From: Nematostella vectensis
Taxonomy: Eukaryota; Cnidaria; Anthozoa; Actiniaria; Edwardsiidae
Assembly: GCF_932526225.1 (NCBI RefSeq)
Contig: NC_064038.1
Span: forward strand, 14,531,647-14,595,646
Reading direction: 5' to 3'
DNA: 64,000 bases
Part shown: piece by piece, positions 32,360 to 43,468 of the stretch
How positions within the stretch are numbered: position 1 is the stretch's first letter
Layout of the letters: every line of letters starts with the position of its first letter
Made by a program: the position numbers and the translations under genes
The notes under the pieces: generated by a model
What the model saw: the letters and a program-made list of their open reading frames with translations, nothing else
The model's database searches: none
Told to the model about the DNA's origin: nothing

Positions 32360-32447
32360 CTTGTGCGCATGACCCGTTCGTGAATGAAATTTCATCGATC
32401 GCTGCATCGCCCAAATACGATATTCCCTTTTTCACCTCTAGAGTAAC
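32360..32447 (-). CDS. Exon: C-terminal end of the MAM domain
   Basis: The exon is 88 bases, phase 0 in and 1 out, with acceptor TTATAAAG and donor CAAG/GTAATC. It encodes VTLEVKKGISYLGDAAIDEISFTNGSC, the highly characteristic end of MAM domains (V.FE...G.SY.GD.AIDDI....G.C). Joined to the exon at 43469-43719 it completes the MAM reading frame. Confidence 0.85.
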
Positions 32448-33059
32448 CTTTATAAAAGAACAAACGTAATGTAGACAAGCGAATAGTAAAGATTCAAATA
32501 GATAAGTAACTTGAATAACGTGAGCGGCAAACTGCACTACACCTTGATAATGTCAGGTCAAGAAAAAAGAGAAGTAAATAATAAGCCTAGTAAAACCTGT
32601 TGTGATAAACAAAGTGAATGACAAAAAGAAATACCAACGACGAGAAGAATTTGAAGTACGACCATTTACTCATTGATGGCGGCAACAATAATTACTTATT
32701 AACCAAGCGCGAGGTCAGTACGAAGAAATATCAGACCGAGGTCTTCTATGAACGGCCCAAGCCCGCAGGCCGAGCAAAAAAGACCAAGGTATGATATTTC
32801 ACAATACAGACCGAGCAAGAATAGTTAACAAAAGTTTTATTATATGGCTTTCAAAATCTAAAGTGAAGAGAAAAGAAAAGAATACTAATGTGGATTAGTT
32901 TATCGATCGAATTAAAAAAGACGGGAAAACAAGAAGCTCTCGCGCGGAAACAATATAAGACGACAACATACCAAACAGGCCTTGTAGTAAAAAAAATGTT
33001 GTTCTTAGTAGTCTGTAGTGTGAACTCGCCCTGCGTTATTGGTACTCTAGAGTTGTTTT

Positions 33060-33780
33060 AAAACCCGCACGGCATTGTGGGTACCTCGTATTGTGTTGAC
33101 AGAGTTGGAGTGCATTAAAGTTATTGTTGTTGTTTCGTAGCGTTTTCCTCTCTTGCCTGGTTTTCGGCCATCACATCTAGTGTCAGGAGTTTAAAGGAGA
33201 GTTTTTGAAGAGTTTTAGTTTGAGAGATAGGCTCGTTTGTACCGGTGCCTGATGTATGAAAAGCAGACGACGAGCCTTTCAGTGTTTACACCGCAAGATT
33301 CGGGGCCATTTCAACAGCAAATAAATGAGATAAGAGATAAGTCTTTCATTGCCATAACGCCCTGAGACGCCTGTAAAATATAGGCTCAACTCCAAAACGT
33401 CAAAAATGCAAACTAAACTTCACCAGACCCAGATACTCATAGATTCATCCAAGGCATAGACATTTGTGGTATTTTATTAGCATTTGGAAAAATGTGAGAA
33501 CATGCAAACAATGATCATAGCAAGGCTCTTTGAACAAAAATTTTATTTAAAACATTAAATAGGCTTTGCTATTACTATTTATTGAATTATAAAGAAATGA
33601 ATCTAGATTTTATTTATTGCAAATACACAAAAATTATTTGTATTAGTATCTATAAGAATCCAAGAAAAAAATTAGATTTATTTATTATTTATTGAATGAT
33701 AAAAAATCCATTGAATTATATTATTTCATGATTTGAATATACAAAGCATACGAGATGATCTATTTTTATTGAATAAACAC
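33060..33780. other. Intronic AT-rich sequence
   Basis: No exon, domain or structured repeat is recognised. The 33540-33780 part is over 75% A+T. Confidence 0.5.
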
Positions 33781-33817
33781 ACTATTGCTAAAGTATTGTA
33801 TCTTGCTAAATCTACAA

Positions 33818-34345
33818 GGTTCCTACAACCTTTTTATAGTTTCTTCTAGCATCCCCTGTGAAACTAACATGGTTTCTACAAACTTCCCAAGTGAAATCTA
33901 CACGGTTTCTACAAACTTCCCCAGTGAAACCTACACGGTTTCTACAAACTTCCCAGTGAAATCTACACGGTTTCTACCAAATTCCCCAATAAAATCTACA
34001 AAGTTTCTACAAACATCCCCTGTGAAACCTACACAGTTTCTACATCCTTTCTAGGTGAAATCTACACTGTTTCTACAAGCATTCCCTGGAAACCTACACG
34101 GTTTCTACATCCTTTCTGGATGAAACCTACACGGTTTCTACAACTTTTCTGGGCAAAATCTACACGGTTCCTACAACCTTTCTAGGTAAAATCTACACGG
34201 TTTCTACAAACATTCCCTGGAAACCTACACGGTTTTTACATCCTTTTTAGGTGAAATCTACACGGTTTCTACAAACATTTCCTGGAAACCTACACGGTTT
34301 TTACATCCTTTCTGGGTGAAATCTACACGGTTTCTACAAAGATTT
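33818..34345. repeat. Minisatellite, ~33-bp unit 'aaacctacacggtttctacaa'
   Basis: About 16 diverged units of CTACACGGTTTCTACAA joined by short variable spacers (cttccc.gtgaa, catccctgtgaa, cctttctgggtgaa). It lies in the large intron of the lectin gene. Confidence 0.88.
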
Positions 34346-34799
34346 CGGGTTACGTATGCCATGTTCTACACGATATTTACATTATCTCTACAACGTTTCT
34401 ACACGATCCGATATTCGCGTGGAGTTTAATTAACACACAATCTACACATTTTCTAAACGATTTCTTAAAAATTTACACACTATGTAGATGTACAATGAAC
34501 ATGGAAATTTATTCTACAGTATCGTTACAAGGCTTCTACATGTTTTTTACATACTTTCGCAAGAAGTATAATTTTCCAGTAAGCAAGAAGTCTGCACGCG
34601 TTCGATTCTAATGGAATCGGAATTTCTTCTCCGTAGTAGAAGAAGACGGCAAAAAGCATCTTCTCTTTCAAGGAGAGGCAGTTATGAAAAGTTCGAGGCT
34701 CGACAATGTTGTGGAAAAGGAATTTGCTCTTTGTATTGTCCGATTATGATTATTTTTTGTTCATAATTACTTCTTCGGTGACATCACATGACTATCCCC

Positions 34800-35130
34800 C
34801 TTGACACCTACATGACATCCTCCAAGTTTGGTTGTTTGAGGATGTTTCTATCCTGAGATATGAGTATCTCCGTTTTAATGACGTCATCGATGACGTCACA
34901 CCTCACATTACTATTTATGCACCCCCCTTGAAACCTACATGGCATTCTCCAAGTGTGGTTGCCCGACGATGTTTCTATCCTGAAAAATGAGAATTTTCGT
35001 TTTAATGACGTCATCGATGACGTCACACCTAACATGACTGTTTATGCACCTCCCTTTGACACCTACATGACATTCCCCAACTTTGGTTGTCCGACGATGT
35101 TTCAATGATGAGATATGAGTGTTTTCGTCC
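34800..35130. repeat. 127-bp tandem repeat with paired CRE palindromes
   Basis: Two full units and one partial unit start at about 34800, 34927 and 35056. Units 1 and 2 each hold two TGACGTCA sites joined by TCGA-type bases into a perfect 20-bp palindrome (34879-34898 and 35006-35025). TGACGTCA is the CREB/ATF consensus. Confidence 0.88.
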
Positions 35131-35149
35131 TTAGCTAAATTTATGGTTA

Positions 35150-35322
35150 TTACATTAAGCGTCGAGTGTTCTTACATTAAGCGTTAAGACCGTTATTACA
35201 TTAAGCGTTGAAAATGTTTTACATTAAGCGTTAACTGTGTTATTACATTAAGCGTTGAATTTTTTTTACATTAAGCGTTAGCTGTTTTACATTAAGCGTC
35301 GATTTGTTGTTACATTAAGTGC
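35150..35322. repeat. Eight TTACATTAAGCGT repeats at ~23-bp spacing
   Basis: The 13-bp core starts at 35150, 35172, 35196, 35219, 35243, 35266, 35287 and 35310 (the last is variant), with 8-11 variable bases between copies. It lies directly after the CRE repeat. It is a short regularly interspersed array in animal DNA, not a CRISPR. Confidence 0.88.
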
Positions 35323-35329
35323 ACCAGTC

Positions 35330-37845
35330 CTTTAAACTCAACTGAGGAGTTCCAAATACGAAATTTCAAAATCGCCCAAAATTGGTTTAAAGTTAGCCCC
35401 TGGTTCTCTTATCATGGTAAAAAAGTTTGAGTTACATACAATAAATATTTTTCGAGAAAAACTGAATTTACGATTTTGCCTATCAAATCGCCGATTTGGG
35501 GGCATTTTTCACCTTGCGTAAAAAAATCGCAAAATATTCTTTAAATATATGCGGAATTAAAAATAGCAATACAGATCCTTAGAAAGGAGTTGATAAGGTA
35601 TAAATCGAGTGGTTTCTTCACTTTTTCCGACAAAAAAAGGATATTTTATTGCTGTCTAAACATGTCAATAAAAAATGTAGACTTGAGTAATAGTCTAAAT
35701 TAGGGGCTTATAAAACCGATGGTACATGGATTTTCGCAGAAATTTTGCACTTTGAGCAAAGATTGGTGTTATTTCTTTCGATTCAGCAGATAAAAAATTG
35801 GGGGAATCAAATTCCCGAATTATAATGAAGCCGAACGCAACCCCATGTCAAGCTCAAATAACACGCGATTTTCTTGACAGCCGTCTTTATTAGATAGACC
35901 TACCTGTTTGTACGGGAGACAAATCACAGAAAATAAACTCTATCCTTGCTGTATACTAATTTTAGATGCTGTATAATATTGGAAGTTACTGCAAGTCAAT
36001 AAAGACATTACAATGAAAAATAATTGCTATTTTGTACAGACTTCAGTTCAGAACGCCTGCCGGAATGGCAAACTTTGAAGGATTTGTTTGGGTTTTAAAG
36101 TTTCTTTACGCTTCATTGAAGTAAAAGATATTCAAGCACATCAGTTCTTACCTTCTGTCAAGAGGTTTCTAGGGAAAAGGCCGATTTGTAAGATTAATTT
36201 CAATGTAAAGGTCAAGTACTTGAACACGGGTCAGGTTTCAAATGACAACAACTGATTAGCCGTCTGCCAGATGAGGTATCCTAATCCCCATAAGAACAGA
36301 CAGTTTTGAGTCTTAGTCTTTCTTTATTAGAAACCATATTTGATAAAAAGTCGATATCATGTCTTGTTTGTCTATTTTCAAAAACATCTGATGATTTGGC
36401 AAATAACTTAGGCGTAAGAGTAAAAATCCACCTGAAATAAAAGTAAATATCCACCTGAAATCATTAATACAACTTGAAACGAAGATTAAATATTGTGAAA
36501 ATGCTTCAGATTTTGCCACCCAGTTTTTATTGATTGAAATAAATAACTTTCATTAAATCCAAGATGGCGGATCCAAGATGGCGGATGCTGATGTCACATA
36601 ATAATTAGCTAGAATTCGCTGGGTTTTTTTTAACTGACATCTAAATTTGGCAAAATCCTTTTTATATTCCTCTATTTTAAGCAAAAAGTAGAAAAAACAT
36701 TTTTGAGAAAGATTAAATTATTACTTTAATTATAAGTCCAGTTGAAAACTTATGTTATAATATATGGATTTAGGCACAGCCTAAAAGCGGAGCCAGCATT
36801 TAACACCTTTTGTATGACTGATCGAAGTATTTTTGGGGGATCTAGGATCCTGCTCTTCACTGAGATTTATTTATTGGACCGACCAAATGGATCCAGGCCT
36901 TATTCAATAATTTAAATTATTCAGTACATCAAAGTTAAATAACACAATTCCTGGTGTAAATATGGCTGTCAAAGTCTTAAATTCTTATTTCCCCACCATA
37001 GAAGTTCCATTATGAATATTTTTTTTAATCAAAACAATACTCCGACAAGCTTTGCCCTTGTGCAGAATATGTCATGGATGTAACAGCATTTTAAAGATTC
37101 CAAATAATATATTGAGACCGTTTAAACGCCATATTTTTATTCAGAAAAATGTCTGGAAATTAAAATCCACAAATGTGGATTTTTTCTCCTTTCTTGCATT
37201 ACATATTTGTGCACTCACTATTTACCATATAGTGGCCTTGTTTTTGGTGGCCTACTCCAAAATAAATGCAATGGAGAAAAAATAATTCGATTTTGGAAGC
37301 AAATCCTAAAAAAATACATCTAAGACATCACTGACAGTGCTAAAATGCTAACTTCGGATTTCAAACCAAACCCTTTCATTGATCTATGATCTGTTGTTTG
37401 AAAAAGAACATGGTTGTTGCTAGTGTTATATAGTTTAAGTATCTTGCCCTAAAAAACCCTTCCCCTCATAAAAGTTCCATTAATGTATATTTGTAAAGCT
37501 ACATTCTGACAAGCTTTGTCCTTGCGAAGAACAAGTAATGGATGAAACAGGATTTCAAAGATATTATATAGTGTCAGACACAGTTTTAGATAAGAAGCAA
37601 TACTGAAGTTTTCATGTACCATTTTAAGTGGTGATTTCCCATCCTCATGGGAATTGATATCTTCAAATATTAACTACTTACTAACAAAGAAGGAGGTCAT
37701 GCCGGGAAATATCAAACTGAGGCTTTGGCGTATCGAACGAGGCTTTGGAAGGTCGATGCGCCAAAGCCAAGGTTTGATCGTATCTTGAATGTGTATACGT
37801 TAAGCTGGTTATGCAGCTAAATTCCTAGTGATTTGTCGTTTTTCT
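35330..37845. other. Intronic sequence, no supported exon
   Basis: No domain is found. Two adjacent 'aagatggcggat' elements lie at 36562-36588. A motif 'ggaggtcatgccgggaaatatcaaactgaggc' near 37690-37790 resembles another at 32710-32770 and may be an old MITE. Confidence 0.5.
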
Positions 37846-37847
37846 TC

Positions 37848-38946
37848 GTATGAAGAGACGATTTGCTTTCGTTTTTAAACTTTCAGCAAACTCAGAATAC
37901 AACATTTTAGGTCCATTTTCTCATCATATGTATTTTTTCTTTCAATTGACAACGGATATAATGTGAGTTTAAGGTTGGGGAGTTTAGTTTAGGGTTCCAA
38001 AATATGTAAAGAATTTTTCGCGCGATTCAAAAGCAGAATCACGCGCTCTATAAACTAAGTATTATAATCGGAGTTGAAATCAAATTTTAAAATAATACCA
38101 CTAGACTTTTCGCCCCCAATTTCATTAACTAGCAAACTTAGCTAGTATCTGAATTCCCGATTCGTAAATAGATTTCCGTAAATACTCAACTGATGGTCAT
38201 CATTACGAAACACATTCCGCGTTGTGAGCACATTCGCATGGTTTATGCGCCAACAAAAATACATCTATATGTTTAAAAGCTTTATTATTGTCAATTTAGT
38301 GAACCTATGGGATAATAAAGAAGAATGATATTTTTGATTATTTTTGATTTTGATTAAATATTATTGTAATAAGTACAGAAAATTTTATTTCAAAGAAAAG
38401 TGTTGTCATTCTCGGATCGGATAGCGGGCTTATTACGGCAATAAATGAGTCTATAATATTAGGCAGTTGAAGAGAGTACATTGTAAAGAAAATAGCCAAT
38501 AAACGTCTAAAAATATATGGATATGATATTAGAATAATATGGATCGTTACTTTATTTTTAGGGGATAAAATTCGATCAAATTTGTTTCAACTACGCTGTT
38601 AAAACATGGAAACAAGATACAACTAGTACTTGGCGCACTTTCGAATCTTTTCGTTACTTTGCTTTGTTGTCACTAAAAATCCTAAGCTCGGAATAGGAGT
38701 TTTTTAAGGCAGGAATTGAAGTCAACATTCAAACTCCGATGATAATACGTAGTTTTATAAGAGCGCGCGATTTTGCTTTTGAATCGCGTGAAAAAAAAAG
38801 CTCTTAACATATTTTGGAACCCTAAACTAAACTCTCTCAACCTTAAACTGACACATATTATTTGTCAATTGAAAGCAAAAATACATATGATGAGAACATG
38901 GACCAAAAATATTGTATTCTGCAAACCGAGTATCGTCTCCTATGCG
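37848..38946. mobile_element. Foldback-like inverted repeat, ~1.1 kb (intronic)
   Basis: The left arm (about 37848-38092) and right arm (about 38700-38946) are diverged reverse complements: '..tgggttccaaaatatgt..' / '..atattttggaaccctaaac..', 'gaatcgcg' blocks, and 'gagacgatttgc' / 'gtatcgtctcc' at the outer ends. The 600-bp centre is anonymous. It ends about 60 bp before PLE cluster 2. Confidence 0.72.
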
Positions 38947-39002
38947 ATTACTCGCTCCACGGCTGAGCGCCCCCACTTGTCAAAGAGTTTGATGGAAAGA
39001 CA

Positions 39003-39007
<5 letters not shown>

Positions 39008-39079
<72 letters not shown>
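39008..39079. repeat. (AT)n tract at left border of PLE cluster 2
   Basis: About 36 AT units abut the PLE end GTGTTGGTTTGAG. A matching (TA)n tract lies at the right border (43155-43215), so the cluster sits inside a dinucleotide repeat. Confidence 0.97.
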
Positions 39080-39082
<3 letters not shown>

Positions 39083-39114
39083 TTGGTTTGAGAAAAATAC
39101 AAACTACATAGGTT

Positions 39115-39155
39115 TACCTACAGGTCTGTTTCGTGGTTGCCCACTCATCAGGGGA
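39115..39155 (-). ncRNA. Hammerhead ribozyme in inverted PLE tail, stem I mismatch
   Basis: The core is intact, but stem I reads UCCC opposite GGUA on the minus strand, losing one of four pairs. Activity is probably reduced. This copy is in sense with the host lectin gene. Confidence 0.8.
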
Positions 39156-39350
39156 TTTAATGAGAATATTCCTACCATCGTATATATACTATTAACATTG
39201 AAATTTACATGATAATAGACTGATAGTTTTAGCTAAGGCGGTAAGAGGAACAATAGCGAGTTACATTAAATATGCGGGGCGAAAGCTAACCGTGCGGAAC
39301 GTGTGAAAAATTGATAGCGCGAAAATTTAACGGTGACGGGATCAACAGTT

Positions 39351-40063
39351 CTAATTGTTTCGTAGCAGGGCTTTGTTTCTGTGGCGGCACGAGGACACGA
39401 GTTCATTGCGTTTATTTAGAGTTGATAGTTTGGGTTGGCAGATGATCGTCAGCTTTTCCTTGAGGCAGAGGTTGCAACGCTTAGTGGTACTGTTGTAGGT
39501 GGAGTGGGAAGAAAGAATGCGCCATGAAATAAAGTACTCAATCATGCTGTCCTTGAGAGTCCAGACGTGTTTGCTGAGTTCGGTGGAGTTTCTGTGTTTG
39601 GCGTGTCGGAATGATGCGGTGTGGTTTCTGTACCTGGTCTTGAAGCTGTTTTCATTGAGCCCGACGTATGTTTCCGAGGTGTTGTTGTCTTTTCGATTTA
39701 CGGTAGCTTGGTAGATAACAGATGTCTGTAGGCAGTTTCCGTCTAGAGGGCAGGTGTCTTTCTGTCGGCAGTTGCATGTCTTGTTGTTGGTAGTGGTAGG
39801 GGCGGAGCTGGCGATCTCGGTAGCCGACGGTGCGGTGATGATGCGCTTGTTGTGGTTGTCGATGATCTGTTTGGTGTTGTTCATGCAGCTGTAACTGATT
39901 TTGATGGTGTTTCTGTTGAAGATTTTACGGAGGTGGTTGTCTTTCGGGAAGTGCTTGTCTATCAGGGTGAGGAATCTGTGGCCGATGTTGGTGCTGGTGT
40001 TCTTGCTGAAGGGCGGGTTGTACCATAGGATGTTGTTGCGTTTGCGGGTTTTACGGTTGGTTG
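39351..40063 (-). pseudogene. Inverted PLE C-terminal fragment
   Basis: The frame corresponds to about residue 500 to the end of the intact PLE protein, including the Zn cluster and the complete GIY-YIG domain with stop. The open frame ends upstream at 40063-40082 because it joins the opposite-strand copy at 'ggttggttggacc'. Confidence 0.9.
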
Positions 40064-40350
40064 GACCAGGTACAGAAACCACACCGCATCATTCCGACAC
40101 GCCAAACACAGAAACTCCACCGAACTCAGCAAACACGTCTGGACTCTCAAGGACAGCATGATTGAGTATTTTATTTCATGGCGCATTCTTTCTTCCCACT
40201 CCACCTACAACAGTACCACTAAGCGTTGCAACCTCTGCCTCAAGGAAAAGCTGACGATCATCTGCCAACCCAAACTATCAACTCTAAATAAACGCAATGA
40301 ACTCGTGTCCTCGTGCCGCCACAGAAACAAAGCCCTGCTACGAAACAATT
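40064..40350 (+). pseudogene. 5'-truncated PLE C-terminal piece
   Basis: It encodes the GIY-YIG C-terminal half (from TRYRNHTASFRH) to the normal ALLRNN stop. It is followed by the 3' UTR and hammerhead, and forms the leading pseudo-LTR part of cluster 2. Confidence 0.9.
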
Positions 40351-40547
40351 AGAACTGTTAATCCCGTCACCGTTAAATTTTCGCGCTATCAATTTTTCAC
40401 ACGTTCCGCACTGTTAGCTTTCGCCCCGCATATTTAATGTAACTCGCTATTGTTCCTCTTACCGCCTTAGCTAAAACTATCAGTCTATTATCATGTAAAT
40501 TTCAATGTTAATAGTATATATACGATGGTAGGAATATTCTCATTAAA

Positions 40548-40588
40548 TCCCCTGATGAGTGGGCAACCACGAAACAGACCTGTAGGGA
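40548..40588 (+). ncRNA. Hammerhead ribozyme, 5' pLTR of PLE cluster 2
   Basis: Positions: stem I UCCC 40548-40551, CUGAUGA 40552-40558, stem II 40559-40570, GAAA 40571-40574, stem III and loop 40575-40582, UA at 40583-40584 with predicted cleavage after A, stem I 3' strand GGGA 40585-40588. All core positions match the hammerhead consensus. Confidence 0.92.
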
Positions 40589-40647
40589 AACCTATGTAGT
40601 TTGTATTTTTCTCAAACCAACACTATACACCGCTCTACTTTCGAGTA

Positions 40648-42825
40648 TTGAGCACTTTCTATGAAAGCCTTCAACCATCATTTTATCCAGACTCCAAGTT
40701 TTTCTTGTTGAGCACTCTAAGGCTACTCATTATGGAAAAATTCCACATCAACTACTCAACGAAGAATATTCCCCTACCATCTCGCAGTGATTACCTCCAA
40801 CGCCTTATTGAAAAAACCGAACACTTTTTACGCCGAATGCGCTGGAAAGCACACTTCTTCCTAAACACAGACACCGCCTCGACCTCCAAAGAAACCTATG
40901 GATTCCGCTCAACCAAAAATCCGCCTCCTGTAGAAGAACTGAAAGAGTTCGAAGAAGACATGTTAAAAATGATCCAGTCAGTAAAATTCAAGAACCTGAA
41001 CACTCCTTTCCTGGGCAAGCTAAAAGAAGACACCGACAACATTAAAAAAGAACCTAAACTACTGATCCCCGCAGATAAAACCACAAACTTCTACAAACTA
41101 GAGCCAGCTACCTACAAGAATCTCCTAGAAAAAGAAATAAACAAGTCCTACAAAAAAGTACCCTCCGAAACAACGCAATCTGTCCACAAGAAAAACAAAG
41201 AGATCGCTACAAAACTGGATTTAGACGATAGAATGGACACCACAGCCAACAAGCAAGCCTTCATAACTCTTAAAGACCATAAGCCGAACTTCGCTAACAA
41301 ACCTACCTGCAGACTCGTCAACCCCACAAAACCCGAAATCGGAAAAATCAGCAAAAAGATCCTCGACCGTATCAATAGCGTAATTGCAAAGAAACGAAAC
41401 TTCAACCAATGGAAAACCACTAAAGCCGTCATTGACTGGTTCAAGGCTGCCGAAAACAAACACCAACTAAACTTCATCTGTTTTGACATTGTAGAATTCT
41501 ACCCATCTATCAGCCAAGACCTACTATCAAGAGCACTCGACTTCGCCTCCAACTATGACGAAATCACCCCTGATGAAAAAGAGATCATAACCCACTCCAA
41601 GAGCTCCTTCCTGGTCCACAACCAAACACCCAGGCAGAAGAAAGGAAAACACGATATTTGATGTTACGATGGGGAGCTTCGATGGCGCAGAAACCTGTGA
41701 ACTTGTAGGCAACTTCCTTCTCTCCCAACTTCAGGACCTCAATATGAACGTAGGACTCTACCGCGACAACGGACTAGCCATCACCAACGCCACACCCAGA
41801 GCCACCGAAAACCTAAAAAAGGAACTATGCCGCATCTTCAACAACAACGGACTCCGAATCACCATTGAGGCAAACAAACAAGTTGTCAATTTCCTAGACG
41901 TCACCCTCTACCTAAAACGTAATGCACACCAGCCTTATACAAAGCCGAACTCCTCGCTACAATATGTCCACCGTGAGAGCAACCACCCGCCCTCCATCAC
42001 CAAGAACATCCCTGCTGGTATCAACAGACGCCTATCTGCCCTATCTTCAGACCAAGCCTCCTTTGACCAGACCGCGCCACCTTACCAGAAAGCACTTGAC
42101 GATAGCGGATACAACTACACGCTACGCTACGAACCCAACACCGTAACCAACCGTAAAACCCGCCCTTCAGCAAGAACACCAGCACCAACGTCGGCCACAG
42201 ATTCCTCACCCTGATAGACAAGCACTTCCCGAAAGACAACCACCTCCGTAAAATCTTCAACAGAAACACCATCAAAATCAGTTACAGCTGCATGAACAAC
42301 ACCAAACAGATCATCGACAACCACAACAAGCGCATCATCACCGCACCGTCGGCTACCGAGATCGCCAGCTCCGCCCCTACCACTACCAACAACAAGACAT
42401 GCAACTGCCGACAGAAAGACACCTGCCCTCTAGACGGAAACTGCCTACAGACATCTGTTATCTACCAAGCTACCGTAACTCGAAAAGACAACAACACCTC
42501 GGAAACATACGTCGGGCTCACTGAAAACAGCTTCAAGACCAGGTACAGAAACCACACCGCATCATTCCGACACGCCAAACACAGAAACTCCACGGAACTC
42601 AGCAAACACGTCTGGACTCTCAAGGACAGCATGATTGAGTACTTTATTTCATGGCGCATTCTTTCTTCCCACTCCACCTACAACAGTACCACTAAGCGTT
42701 GCAACCTCTGCCTCAAGGTAAAGCTGACGATCATCTGCCAACCCAAACTATCAACTCTAAATAAACGCAATGAACTCGTGTCCTCGTGCCGCCACAGAAA
42801 CAAAGCCCTGCTACGAAACAATTAG
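40648..42825 (+). pseudogene. PLE RT/GIY-YIG ORF, broken in three ways
   Basis: It is collinear with the intact ORF in cluster 1, with ATG at 40732 as the probable start. Lesions are: a 1-base insertion near 41645 (in 'aagaaaggaaaacacg') that shifts the frame after [15 protein letters not shown] changed to YRDN at about 41760-41770, replacing a catalytic Asp; and a 31-base deletion near 42163 between two CCCGC repeats that removes residues after NRKTR and shifts the frame again. The GIY-YIG end (42292-42825) is open with normal motifs. This copy cannot make a working enzyme. Confidence 0.93.
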
Positions 42826-43020
42826 AACTGTTGATCCCGTCACCGTTAAATTTTCGCGCTATCAATTTTTCACACGTTCCGCACGGTTAGCTTTCGCCCC
42901 GCATATTTAATGTAACTCGCTATTGTTCCTCTTACCGCCTTAGCTAAAACTATCAGTCTATAATCATGTAAATTTCAATGTTAATAGTATATATACGATG
43001 GTAGGAATATTCTCATTAAA

Positions 43021-43061
43021 TCCCCTGATGAGTGGGCAACCACGAAACAGACCTGTAGGGA
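43021..43061 (+). ncRNA. Hammerhead ribozyme, 3' pLTR of PLE cluster 2
   Basis: It is identical in core to the copy at 40548-40588. Together they would trim a 2473-nt unit from a plus-strand transcript. Confidence 0.92.
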
Positions 43062-43152
43062 AACCTATGTAGTTTGTATTTTTCTCAAACCAACACTATA
43101 CACCGCTCTACTTTCGAGTATTGAGCACTTTCTATGAAAGCCTTCAACCATC

Positions 43153-43154
<2 letters not shown>

Positions 43155-43215
<61 letters not shown>
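43155..43215. repeat. (TA)n tract at right border of PLE cluster 2
   Basis: About 30 TA units directly follow the pLTR junction 'accatca'. Confidence 0.97.
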
Positions 43216-43217
<2 letters not shown>

Positions 43218-43468
43218 CTCGGATAGGAATGTACATATCAAGGGTGGGGTTAGGGGGTCCGACAAGCTGGTCACGTGATCTGTGAAATCGTTGACGTCGT
43301 CAAAAACAGAAATATAATAATATGAAATATTTCTTTAATTTTCAAGCGAGGATATGCAAAGATTTGGTCGTTTTGATGTCCACTACTAGGCAATGACTAA
43401 GTCGATGTATATATTATCATCTATCTATCCACAACCTTCCTTCAAAGGAAAATAAGAAGGATACAAAC

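Larger units (their letters stand above)
39080..43156 (+). mobile_element. Penelope-like element cluster 2 (intronic, defective)
   Basis: Plus-orientation order: inverted C-terminal fragment with hammerhead (39080-40063, minus strand), 5'-truncated C-terminal piece with 3' UTR and hammerhead (40064-40640), full-length but broken ORF (40648-42825), and closing 3' UTR with hammerhead to 43156. The mirrored layout repeats that of cluster 1. The two plus-strand hammerheads are 2473 bp apart. It is inserted in (TA)n inside the intron that splits the MAM domain, antisense to the host gene. Confidence 0.93.

Noticed and set aside
35150-35322. CRISPR-like array
   Set aside because: Cores are only 13 bp, spacers 8-11 bp and the context is an animal intron with no cas genes; it is a minisatellite-type array.
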